From positions 1 to 64,000 of the forward strand of contig NZ_BAABDH010000039.1 of the NCBI RefSeq assembly GCF_039539525.1: 64,000 bases of DNA, in the 5' to 3' direction. The translations under genes and the position numbers were made by a program. The notes beneath the pieces were generated by a model that was given only the letters and a program-made list of their open reading frames with translations, was not told the origin of the DNA and ran no database searches. Position 1 is the first letter of the stretch; each line of letters starts with the position of its first letter. The stretch comes from Hymenobacter algoricola. GTDB lineage: Bacteria > Bacteroidota > Bacteroidia > Cytophagales > Hymenobacteraceae. This document shows positions 17,683-25,430 of the stretch, piece after piece.

Positions 17683-17800
17683 CTGCGTTCTATCCTTTTT
17701 GCTGCTAGGTTTCCGCTATACATAATATATCTGCTTGCCGGTGCTAATAAACTGTAGTAACAGCGCGTTAGCAGCCTACTTTCCCTAATCCATCCCTTAT

Positions 17801-18511
17801 ATGACAATGCAAAAACTCGCGCTGAGTGCGCTGCTAGCCGGCGCAACCATCAGTGTGGCCCAAGCCCAAACCAAAGAACGCACGGTCCTGCTGAGTGGCT
17901 CAATCGGCTATTCCAGCGGCAAAACCGAAAATACGACCACTGCTATTCCTGGTACCCCGGCTCTACCGGGCCAGAGCAGCGGCAGCAGCATTGCAGTTGG
18001 CTCGCAGGCAGGCTTTTTCATCGCCGACAACCTTGTGGTTGGGCTTAATGCTGGTCTTTCGTCGGGTAAGAATAATTACTCCCAGGACATGTATACCAGT
18101 CCTGGCATCATCCAAACCTCTGCAACTAAGGAAACTCTCAAACGGCTGAGCTTTGGGCCTTTCGTGCGCTACTATCACATGGTGGGAGAAAAAGCAGGGT
18201 TTTACGGGCAGTTGTCCGGCGGTTACCAGCGCAGCACCGAGGAGACTACTGGTGACCCGCCTTTTTTTGTCTCCCGCACTACCAAGGGCAGCGGCGGCTA
18301 CGCGAGTATACTCCCGGGCTTCGTGTATTTCCCTACCGCGAAGCTTGGGCTGGAGCTAACCTTGGGCAGCCTGAGCTATACCAAAATCACCTCTACCTCC
18401 CAGGTACTCGCGCCAGCACGCTCGGAGGGCAAGAGCACCAGCAGTAACTTCGCCGCCAATTTTGGACTGCAAAACCTTACGCTCGGTGCCTCCTTCCACT
18501 TGGGCAACTAA
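17801..18511 (+). CDS. Outer-membrane beta-barrel protein
   Basis: A 236-residue protein with a signal peptide (about 1-22, ending VAQAQ) and alternating amphipathic strands rich in Gly, Ser, Tyr and aromatic residues, ending LTLGASFHLGN, typical of small OmpW/OmpX-like barrels in Bacteroidota. Segments such as GFFIADNLVVGLNAGLSSG and FGPFVRYYH resemble transmembrane beta-hairpins. Function unknown; likely an 8-stranded barrel. It is monocistronic, directly after the tRNA terminator. Confidence 0.7.
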   Translation: MTMQKLALSALLAGATISVAQAQTKERTVLLSGSIGYSSGKTENTTTAIPGTPALPGQSSGSSIAVGSQAGFFIADNLVVGLNAGLSSGKNNYSQDMYTSPGIIQTSATKETLKRLSFGPFVRYYHMVGEKAGFYGQLSGGYQRSTEETTGDPPFFVSRTTKGSGGYASILPGFVYFPTAKLGLELTLGSLSYTKITSTSQVLAPARSEGKSTSSNFAANFGLQNLTLGASFHLGN

Positions 18512-18581
18512 GTACGACTTTATCTTGACTACCGGCTTCTTCGCTGCCACGCGGGCAAGCCGGCGGCTTTTGTGCCCAGAC

Positions 18582-19106
18582 CTACTTCACTACGGCCAGC
18601 ACCTGGGCTTTATCGTCGGCTCCAAACCGCTCCAGGTAGTGGTGTCGGAGCTTAAGCTGCTGCTTTTCGGCAAAGGTTTTCACGCCGCTGTAGAGCTTAT
18701 CAGGGGCCACCATGTAGCTGGCCTGAATGCGGGCGTGCACCACGCGCTGGCCGGCGGCGAAGACGCGGTAGCGGTAGTCGGTGGGCAGCTGCTGGGAAAT
18801 CGTATCGGCCACCACCAGGCCCACGAAGGCCTGCACGGAGTCGTCGGCGGCGGCGGGGTCGTTGTAGTAGATGTTGGCCAGGTCGCCGCGGAGCTGATTG
18901 CTCTGGTGCAGCTGCTGGGCCTGCCGGAACAGGGGACCAAACTGGTCACTGCTCACGCGGCCGGCAAAGTAGCGGCCGGCCAGGAAGATGGGCTGCGTCG
19001 TCGTTTCGAGCGTGACGGCAGCGGTGCGGAAGCCGCCCAGATAAGTGTAAACCCCGGCGAAGCCAAAGGCAATAAGCAGAGCAACAATGAAAAGCCAACG
19101 GGTCAT
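18582..19106 (-). CDS. Conserved hypothetical membrane-anchored protein
   Basis: A 174-residue protein with one N-terminal membrane helix (about residues 4-24) and a soluble domain outside. It contains the segments QPIFLAGRYFAGRVSSDQFG and YRYRVFAAGQRVV, vaguely like GyrI-type small-molecule-binding domains; that link is a guess. It lies downstream of an ABC exporter on the same strand, separated by about 115 bases with an inverted repeat. Confidence 0.55.
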   Translation of the reverse strand: MTRWLFIVALLIAFGFAGVYTYLGGFRTAAVTLETTTQPIFLAGRYFAGRVSSDQFGPLFRQAQQLHQSNQLRGDLANIYYNDPAAADDSVQAFVGLVVADTISQQLPTDYRYRVFAAGQRVVHARIQASYMVAPDKLYSGVKTFAEKQQLKLRHHYLERFGADDKAQVLAVVK

Positions 19107-19147
19107 TTTTGGAGTGCTTAGAACTGAGATAGTAAAGCTGAGAAAGT

Positions 19148-19220
19148 AGCGCTTAGGTGGCAGAGCTTGGCCGATAATCCTGCAATGGGTCTAGGCTCTA
19201 AGCTCTGCTGTCTAAGCGCT
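19148..19220. repeat. Imperfect inverted repeat downstream of the ABC exporter gene
   Basis: Arms at 19148-19172 and 19194-19220 share AGCGCTTAG and GCAGAGCTT blocks in inverted order with a few mismatches. The right arm contains a CTAAGCGCTTAG palindrome and reaches the stop codon of the ABC gene. It may end that transcript or be a dispersed palindromic element. Confidence 0.55.
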
Positions 19221-20995
19221 TAGATAGCCGCCGCGTCTTTGTACTGCATCTGGTAGAGCTGCTGGTAGAAGCCGCCGTGGCGCAGCAGCTCCTCGTGCGT
19301 GCCCGACTCCTTGATTTCGCCCCGGTCGAGCACGATGATGCGGTCCGCTTTCTGAATGGTACTCAGGCGGTGGGCAATGACGAGCGAGGTGCGCCCCTGC
19401 ATCAGCTTCTCGATGGCCTGCTGAATCAGCTCCTCGGTTTCGGAGTCGACCGACGACGTGGCTTCGTCCAGGATAATAATGCGGGGCTGGTACACCATGG
19501 CCCGCACAAAGCTGATGAGCTGGCGCTGCCCCACCGACAGCGTGGCGCCGCGCTCCATCACCGGGTATTCCAGGCCCCCGGGCAGCCGCTCGATAAAGCG
19601 CCGGGCCCCGACCAGGTCGGCGGCGGCCCAGATCTGCTCCTCGGTAATGTCTCGGCTGCCGAGCGTGATGTTGTCCTTGATGGTGCCGGCAAACAGAAAC
19701 ACGTCCTGCAGCACCACGCCGATGTGGCGGCGCAGCTCCTTGAGGTCGTACTCGCGCAGGTCGTGGCCGTCGATGGAAATCGTACCCTTGTTTATTTCGT
19801 AGAAGCGGCTGAGCAGGTTGATGATGCTGGTTTTGCCCGCCCCGGTGGCGCCCACGAAGGCGACGGTCTGCCCCGCCTTCACGTCGAAGTTTACGTCGCG
19901 CAACACCCATTCCTCATCGTTGTAGGCAAACCAGACGTGGTCGAAGTTCACGTCGCCGCGGATGGTGGCCGGGGCGTAGGCGCCGTTGTCGGCAATGAGC
20001 TCCTTGCTGTCGAGGAGCTTGAGCAGCCGCTCGGTGCTCACCAGGCCCAGCTGCAGGGTGTTGAACCGGTCGGCAATCTGGCGGATGGGCCGGAAAAACA
20101 GGGCGTTATACATGATAAAGGCAATGAGGGCGCCCTTGGAAATGGAGCCCTCAATCTGGCCCTGGGCGGCGTACCACACCAGCAGCCCCACGCCGACGGC
20201 GGCCAGCACCTCGGCCACCGGGAAGTAGACGCTGTAGTAGAGCACCGAGCGGATATTGGCCCGGGTGTGCTCCTGGTTGATGGCTTTGAACTTGGTAAGC
20301 TCGCGCTCCTCGTTGTTGAAGATCTGCACCACGTTCATGCCCGTCAGGTGCTCCTGCACGAAGGAGTTCAGGTTGGCCACGGCGGTGCGCACCTCCTGAA
20401 ACGACTTCTTGACCTTCTCCTTGAAGACGTAGGTGCTGAACAGCAGCGGCGGAATCACCGACAGGCTCACCAGCGTCAGGCGCCAGTCGATGTAGAACAT
20501 GAAGGCCATGATGAACACCAGCTGCAGGATGTCGCCAATCATGGCCGCCAGCCCTTCGCTGAACACGTCGGACAGCGTTTCCACGTCGGAGATGTTGCGG
20601 GTGACGAGTACGCCGATGGGCGTCCGGTCGAAGAACTTCAGGCGCAGATCGAGGATGTGCTGGTAGAGGTCCACGCGGATGTCGCGCACGATGTACTGGC
20701 CCAGCCAGCCGCCGAAGTAGGTTTGCAGATAGCTGACCAGGGCATGGGCCACCAGCAAAATCAGGAGCAGCCCAAACATCTTGTTCAGCCCCAGCATGTC
20801 GCCCTCCTCGATGCTCACGTCGACCATCTGCTGAATCAGGAAGGGGCGCAGCGTACCCAGCGCGGCGGTGGCCACGGTCAGGAAAATCAGGAAGTAGAAT
20901 ACGCGCCGGTAGGGCCGCACGTACTGCATCAGGCGGCTCAGCACCTGCCAGTCGAAGATATTGCCGGTTTTGGTAGCCTTGGTTGCTTGCTCCAC
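19220..20995 (-). CDS. ABC transporter, fused permease and ATPase (exporter type)
   Basis: A 591-residue half-transporter, GTG start. Six membrane helices (about residues 30-320) precede an ATPase with Walker A GATGAGKTS, Q-loop GVVLQDVFLFAG, signature LSVGQRQLISFVRAM, Walker B IIILDEATSSVD and H-loop AHRLS. The signature reads LSVGQ instead of LSGGQ, a variant seen in MdlB/YheH-like exporters. It may pair with the exporter at 13450 as a heterodimer, or act as a homodimer. The substrate is unknown. Confidence 0.9.
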   Translation of the reverse strand: MEQATKATKTGNIFDWQVLSRLMQYVRPYRRVFYFLIFLTVATAALGTLRPFLIQQMVDVSIEEGDMLGLNKMFGLLLILLVAHALVSYLQTYFGGWLGQYIVRDIRVDLYQHILDLRLKFFDRTPIGVLVTRNISDVETLSDVFSEGLAAMIGDILQLVFIMAFMFYIDWRLTLVSLSVIPPLLFSTYVFKEKVKKSFQEVRTAVANLNSFVQEHLTGMNVVQIFNNEERELTKFKAINQEHTRANIRSVLYYSVYFPVAEVLAAVGVGLLVWYAAQGQIEGSISKGALIAFIMYNALFFRPIRQIADRFNTLQLGLVSTERLLKLLDSKELIADNGAYAPATIRGDVNFDHVWFAYNDEEWVLRDVNFDVKAGQTVAFVGATGAGKTSIINLLSRFYEINKGTISIDGHDLREYDLKELRRHIGVVLQDVFLFAGTIKDNITLGSRDITEEQIWAAADLVGARRFIERLPGGLEYPVMERGATLSVGQRQLISFVRAMVYQPRIIILDEATSSVDSETEELIQQAIEKLMQGRTSLVIAHRLSTIQKADRIIVLDRGEIKESGTHEELLRHGGFYQQLYQMQYKDAAAI

Positions 20996-21069
20996 GGAGG
21001 GGTCAGGTTAATCAGAAAAGGACGCGCTGCCGGAGTAACTCCCGAAGGCCGCCGCAGGTTGCAGCCGGC

Positions 21070-21867
21070 TTAGCGCGGCCGGCCCGCAAAATACGGCATT
21101 CCTACCGGGGCCGCGGCTTCGGGCACCAGCCCCGCGGGGTACTCCACCCGGCTCAGAAACAGCCCCTGGGCCGGGGCTGCGCTGCCGGCGTCTATCCGGC
21201 TCTGGGCCAGCAGAATGGCTTTGAACTGCGCCGCCGTGATTTTGCCCCGGCCCACGGCCAGCAGCGTGCCCACCACCAGCCGCACCATGCCGCGCACGAA
21301 GCGGTTGGCCCGGATGCGGAACATCAGCCCGCCGGGCACCTCGTGCCAGCCGGCTTCGTAGCAGTTGCACACGTAGTGGTCGACGCCGCCCTTCACTTTG
21401 GAGAAGCTGGTAAAATCGAACGAGCCGATCAGGCTGGCCGCCGCCTCGTTCATGGCCGCCACGTCGGGATGGCGGTCCAGGTACAGGCTGTGGTTGACGC
21501 CGAACGGGTCGGGCACGGTGCGCACGTAGTACTCGTAGGTGCGGGCCTCGGCGTCGAAGCGGGCGTGGGCCCGCGCCGGTACTTCGTGCAGCAGGCGGGT
21601 GGCAATGTCTTTGGGCAGCGCCCGGTTCAGGCGGTACACCACCGTGGCCTCGTCCAGGCCGGCGGGCAGCTCGGCATCGAAGTGGAGGACCTGATGGCTG
21701 GCGTGCACGCCGGTATCGGTGCGGCCGCTGCCCAGCGTGCTGATGGGCTGGCGCAGCACCTGGGTCAGGCAGCGCTCCACTTCCCGCTGCACGGTAAGCG
21801 TATTGGGCTGCACCTGCCAGCCGTGGTAGAGCGTGCCGTCGTAGGCCAGATGAAGGAAGTAGCGCAC
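21070..21867 (-). CDS. truA: tRNA pseudouridine(38-40) synthase TruA
   Basis: A 265-residue enzyme that isomerises U38-U40 in the anticodon arm of tRNAs. The catalytic Asp lies in GSGRTDTGVHASHQV; other family marks are YDGTLYHGWQVQPN near the N-terminus and RANRFVRGMVR in the C-terminal half. The start is GTG, directly followed by RYFLHLAYDG. It lies about 70 bases upstream of the ABC exporter gene on the same strand and may be co-transcribed with it. Confidence 0.95.
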   Translation of the reverse strand: MRYFLHLAYDGTLYHGWQVQPNTLTVQREVERCLTQVLRQPISTLGSGRTDTGVHASHQVLHFDAELPAGLDEATVVYRLNRALPKDIATRLLHEVPARAHARFDAEARTYEYYVRTVPDPFGVNHSLYLDRHPDVAAMNEAAASLIGSFDFTSFSKVKGGVDHYVCNCYEAGWHEVPGGLMFRIRANRFVRGMVRLVVGTLLAVGRGKITAAQFKAILLAQSRIDAGSAAPAQGLFLSRVEYPAGLVPEAAAPVGMPYFAGRPR

Positions 21868-21872
21868 TTTCT

Positions 21873-21982
21873 GGAATTCTGAATTGTGAATAATGAATTC
21901 TGAATTACTCGGAATAATGAACAGTTCCGGCCCCGGCAGGTCGGGCGGAAATTCAACATTCAGAATTCAACATTCAGAATTT
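21873..21982. repeat. AT-rich inverted/direct repeat between truA and the GNAT gene
   Basis: Left arm (21873-21907) has two GAATTCTGAATT blocks; right arm (21949-21982) has two ATTCAACATTCAGAATT blocks in the opposite sense. The sequence is much more AT-rich than its surroundings and looks like a dispersed intergenic element. Confidence 0.6.
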
Positions 21983-22534
21983 GAGCGAAGCGAACAAAAG
22001 TGCGTCCATCGTCTCTCCGTTCTTGGTAATACTCTGGCGCAGCCGGCCCTCCAGCTCGTAGCCGGCCTTGAGGAGCACCCGTACTGAGCCTTCATTCCGG
22101 TCGCACACCGAGGCGTAAAGCCGGCAGATGTCGAAGTATGCAAAGGCGTAATCCGACACGGCCTGCACCGCCGCCGTGGCAATGCCGCGGCCCCAGTGGG
22201 CCCGCCCCAGCCAGTACCCGATTTCGGCGCTGCGGTGGTGCACATCGGCCTGAAACAGGATGCTGATGCTGCCTACCGCCGCCCCGTCGACCTCGAAAGC
22301 CAGGTGAATGTCGCTCGAATCCGGGGCCGACACGAAGCGGAGGTAGCCCTGCGCGTCGGCCAAAGAGTAAGGGTAGGGAAACACGTCCCGCAGATTCTGC
22401 CACACGCCCCGGTCGTTGGCCTGGGTCGTCAGGCTCGCCGCATCCGCCACCGCCCAGGGCCGCAGCCGCGCCCCCGCCACCGACAAGGCCAGGGTCGGGC
22501 GCAGGATAGTTGCGGGGGCGACGGAAGAAGTCAA
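21974..22534 (-). CDS. GNAT family N-acetyltransferase, RimJ/RimL type
   Basis: A 186-residue acetyltransferase. The RimJ/L pattern is visible: LRPWAVADAASL at the start, a WLGRAHWGRGIATAA acetyl-CoA loop (R-G-x-G-x-A) and a C-terminal NEGSVRVLLKAGYELEGRLRQ segment. It probably acetylates a protein N-terminus or a small molecule. No ATG is available before the domain; the TTG at 22534 is used. It starts 4 bases after the stop of the thiolase gene, so the two are co-transcribed. Confidence 0.85.
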   Translation of the reverse strand: MTSSVAPATILRPTLALSVAGARLRPWAVADAASLTTQANDRGVWQNLRDVFPYPYSLADAQGYLRFVSAPDSSDIHLAFEVDGAAVGSISILFQADVHHRSAEIGYWLGRAHWGRGIATAAVQAVSDYAFAYFDICRLYASVCDRNEGSVRVLLKAGYELEGRLRQSITKNGETMDALLFASLKF

Positions 22535-22538
22535 GGGC

Positions 22539-23741
22539 CTAGAGCTTTTCGAAAATCATGGCGGCTCCCTGGCCGACGCCCACGCACAGCGTCGCCAGAC
22601 CGTAGCGCACGCCTTCGCGGCGCTGCATCTCGTGGAGCAGCGTGGCCGTAATCCGGGCGCCGCTGGCCCCGAGCGGGTGCCCGATGGCAATGGAGCCGCC
22701 GTTGACATTTACTTTTTCCGGGTCCAGCTCCAGGTCGCGCAGGCAGGCAATGGTCTGGGCAGCAAAGGCCTCGTTCAGCTCAATCAGGTCCAGGTCATTG
22801 ATGGTCAGCCCGGCGCGCTGCAGCGCCTTGAGGGTGGCCGGCACCGGACCGATACCCATCAGCGCCGGATCGACGCCCGCCACGGCCGTGGACACGATGC
22901 GGGCCAGGGGCTTCAGGTTGTAGCGCTTCAGCGCCTCTTCGCTTACCACCAGCACCGCGGCCGCGCCGTCGTTGATGCCCGAGGAGTTGCCGGCCGTCAC
23001 GGTACCATCCACGGGCTGAAAGGCGGGCCGGATGCTGGCCAGCTTTTCCATCGACGACAGGCGCGGCGGCTCGTCGGCATCGAACAGAGCCGTATCGCCT
23101 TTCGGGTTGGCCACGAATACCGGCACAATCTCGCGGCGGAAGCGGCCTTTTTCCAGGGCCCGCTGGTACTTGCGCTGGGAGTTGAAGGCGTACTCATCCT
23201 GCTCGAAACGGGTGATGCCGTACTTGCGGGCCACGTTTTCCGCCGTTTCGCCCATCGTGTAGGGATGATGCAGCTTGGAGAGCTTGGGGTTGGTGAAGCG
23301 CCAGCCCAGGGTGGTATCGTGGGCCGTCAGCTCGCGGCCAAACGCCGTTTCCGACTTGGCCATCACAAACGGAGCCCGGGTCATGTTTTCGGCGCCCCCG
23401 GCCAGGTACACGTCGCCCTCGCCGCAGCGCACGGCCCGCGAGGCATCAATAATGCTTTGCAGGCCCGAGGCGCACAGGCGGTTTACGGTGATGCCGGGCA
23501 CGCTGATGGGCAGCCCGGCCAGCAGCCCGGCCATGCGGGCCACGTTGCGGTTGTCTTCGCCGGCCTGGTTGGCGGCACCCATAATCACGTCTTCAACGGC
23601 GGCTTTATCCAGGGAAGGGTTGCGGCGGAGCAGCTCGCGCAGCACGTGCGCGGCCAGATCGTCGGGACGTACGCTGCCGAGCGCGCCCCCGAATTTGCCG
23701 ATTGGGGTGCGGACGGCGTCCACGATATAAGCAGTTTGCAT
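22539..23741 (-). CDS. Acetyl-CoA acyltransferase (thiolase)
   Basis: A 400-residue thiolase that cleaves or forms beta-ketoacyl-CoA. The nucleophile Cys90 is in NRLCASGLQS, the His in GHPLGASGAR, and the second Cys in LCVGVGQGAA. Length and the GEDNRNVARM segment fit the PcaF/FadA degradative group (3-oxoadipyl-CoA thiolase-like), but the substrate is not settled. It is upstream of the GNAT gene by 4 bases. Divergent from the DUF4293 gene, with a -7 box on the plus strand in the 90-base spacer. Confidence 0.9.
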   Translation of the reverse strand: MQTAYIVDAVRTPIGKFGGALGSVRPDDLAAHVLRELLRRNPSLDKAAVEDVIMGAANQAGEDNRNVARMAGLLAGLPISVPGITVNRLCASGLQSIIDASRAVRCGEGDVYLAGGAENMTRAPFVMAKSETAFGRELTAHDTTLGWRFTNPKLSKLHHPYTMGETAENVARKYGITRFEQDEYAFNSQRKYQRALEKGRFRREIVPVFVANPKGDTALFDADEPPRLSSMEKLASIRPAFQPVDGTVTAGNSSGINDGAAAVLVVSEEALKRYNLKPLARIVSTAVAGVDPALMGIGPVPATLKALQRAGLTINDLDLIELNEAFAAQTIACLRDLELDPEKVNVNGGSIAIGHPLGASGARITATLLHEMQRREGVRYGLATLCVGVGQGAAMIFEKL

Positions 23742-23776
23742 TAGGTTGAAATGCGGTTATTCCGGTCGTTGTTGGC

Positions 23777-23784
23777 TACTTTTG
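23777..23784 (+). promoter_or_regulatory. Candidate -7 box for the DUF4293 gene
   Basis: TACTTTTG, a full match to the Bacteroidota -7 consensus, 47 bases before the ATG at 23832. Confidence 0.5.
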
Positions 23785-23831
23785 CCGGCCGGCCGTTTTT
23801 GGGGCCAAGCCGAACTGAACTAACCACAAAG

Positions 23832-24308
23832 ATGATACAAAGAATTCAAAGCGTGTTTCTGCTACTGCTGGCCCTGACCATGCTCAGCGTCGTCTTCCTG
23901 CCTATCTGGAGCAAGCTCGACCCGCTCAGCAACCAGGAGCTGGTGCTCACCGCCACCAAGCTCACCTACGCCCACGCCGATGCGGGCATGTCCGTGCCGA
24001 CGCCCACCTACCTTATTGCCGTGCTGGCCGTGGCCTCGGCCGCCGTGGCGCTGTTCGAGATTTCGCAGTTCCGCAACCGCTTCATGCAGCTCAAGCTGGG
24101 CATCCTCAACTTCCTGCTCATCGTGGCCACCATCGGCGCCATGTTCTACTTTTCGGGGGTGGGCGAGAAAATGCTCAACGTGAAAATCCCCGGCACCTTC
24201 GAAGCCGGCTTCTACCTGCCTACCCTGGCGCTGATGCTCAACCTGCTGGCCAACCGCTTCATCCGTCGCGACGAGCAGCTGGTGCGCTCCATTGACCGGC
24301 TGCGGTAG
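23832..24308 (+). CDS. DUF4293 domain membrane protein
   Basis: A 158-residue protein with four predicted membrane helices and the Bacteroidota-specific DUF4293 opening MIQRIQSVFLLLLALTM. The ATG at 23832 was chosen because it begins that motif. The C-terminus has the conserved LANRFIRRDEQLVRSIDRLR ending. The function is unknown; in many Bacteroidota it lies near rho or translation genes, here beside a thiolase. Confidence 0.85.
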   Translation: MIQRIQSVFLLLLALTMLSVVFLPIWSKLDPLSNQELVLTATKLTYAHADAGMSVPTPTYLIAVLAVASAAVALFEISQFRNRFMQLKLGILNFLLIVATIGAMFYFSGVGEKMLNVKIPGTFEAGFYLPTLALMLNLLANRFIRRDEQLVRSIDRLR

Positions 24309-24328
24309 CCGCGGTGGCCTTTCTGCCA

Positions 24329-24365
24329 CAAAAAAGGCTTCTGCACCGCGCAGAAGCCTTTTTTG
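24329..24365. terminator. Bidirectional terminator between DUF4293 and DUF4476 genes
   Basis: Stem AAGGCTTCTGC / GCAGAAGCCTT flanked by six A and six T, placed between two convergent genes, so it can serve both strands. Confidence 0.85.
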
Positions 24366-24381
24366 TTGGGTTGAAATTCAT

Positions 24382-25221
24382 CTAGCGTGGTCCGCCCACG
24401 GCCCGCTGCACTTCCTGCACACTCGACTGAAAGTCGAACGCGTCATACACGCGGTAGAAGTTCTGGCGGTCGGCTACCCGAGGATAGGCGTATTTAGCCA
24501 GCTCTACCCGCGACGCCTCGAAGTCAAAACCAGCTAACAGGCGCTTCAGGTCATCGGCCTGGATATAGGTCTGGTCCAGGGCCTGCTTGGCAATACTGAG
24601 CCGGTTGCTGTCGAAAGAGTTGCGCTTCAGCGTCTGGGCCAGCACCTCTACGTCCTGCGGGCTCATTGCGCGGTAGCGGCCGGAACCGCCGCCCGGGTAC
24701 TGGCTGCCATAGCGGCCATCGTCCCGTCCGCTGTCGTCCCCGCCAGGATTGCCGTTGTCTTGCCCATCGTAGCCGCCCCGGTCGTCATTGCCGCGGTAGT
24801 CGTCGTTGTCGTTATAACCGTCCTGGCCGTTCTGGTAGCCGCCATTGGGGTAGTTGTCGTCGTAACCAGGGGCCCCGTAGCCGGGATGCAGGACGGCGGC
24901 GGCCACTTTGCGCAGCAGCGGGGCGTAGCCGGGGCGCGTAATGAGCACGAAGCTCGTTTCCAGGCCGGGGTCCAGAAACACGCGGGTGCGGAAAGTATGG
25001 AAGCGCCCGTAGCCGGTCGGAATCATGAACTCGGCCGTGTGGTAGCCGGGCCTGAGCCGGTCGATATGCACCTGCCGGGCCGCGCCGCGCGTGAGCGGGC
25101 GGCCGTCGAAGATGAGGCGGAAAGGAGTGCCGCGCTCCGAGGTGAAGGTTACGTTGGCCGGCGCGGCCCGGAGGCCGAAAGCCAGCAGCAGGCTAAAGCT
25201 GAGGAGTAGTGCCTTTTTCAT
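24382..25221 (-). CDS. DUF4476 domain-containing secreted protein
   Basis: A 279-residue protein from the ATG at 25221, with a signal peptide (about 1-19, ending LRAAP). An N-terminal beta domain (20-110) is followed by a linker of about 70 residues made almost only of Gly, Asp, Asn, Tyr and Arg, then a helical DUF4476 domain (about 185-275) with LAQTLKRNSFDSNRLSIAKQ and LLAGFDFEASRVELAKYAYP. DUF4476 is of unknown function. It is transcribed separately from the OmpA gene upstream, which has its own terminator. Confidence 0.8.
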   Translation of the reverse strand: MKKALLLSFSLLLAFGLRAAPANVTFTSERGTPFRLIFDGRPLTRGAARQVHIDRLRPGYHTAEFMIPTGYGRFHTFRTRVFLDPGLETSFVLITRPGYAPLLRKVAAAVLHPGYGAPGYDDNYPNGGYQNGQDGYNDNDDYRGNDDRGGYDGQDNGNPGGDDSGRDDGRYGSQYPGGGSGRYRAMSPQDVEVLAQTLKRNSFDSNRLSIAKQALDQTYIQADDLKRLLAGFDFEASRVELAKYAYPRVADRQNFYRVYDAFDFQSSVQEVQRAVGGPR

Positions 25222-25373
25222 GGCAATGGTAGCGTTCGTAAGAGCCGCTCGCCGGCCCTCGTAGGCCGCCAAAGCCAAGGATTGTGCCATAACGCACCCG
25301 CAGATAGTACCCTGGCCATAGCCGGCTGGTTCCGGCTGAAAATGCCTCCAAGCGGCCGGCCCGGCCGGCCACA

Positions 25374-25407
25374 AAAAGCCCCGGCATCCTGGAATGCCGG
25401 GGCTTTT
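25374..25407 (-). terminator. Terminator after the OmpA/PD40 gene
   Basis: Stem GCCCCGGCAT / ATGCCGGGGC flanked by A and T runs, 24 bases after the stop codon on the minus strand. Confidence 0.85.
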
Positions 25408-25430
25408 CACCTGCCTGTTGATCTGGCCGG

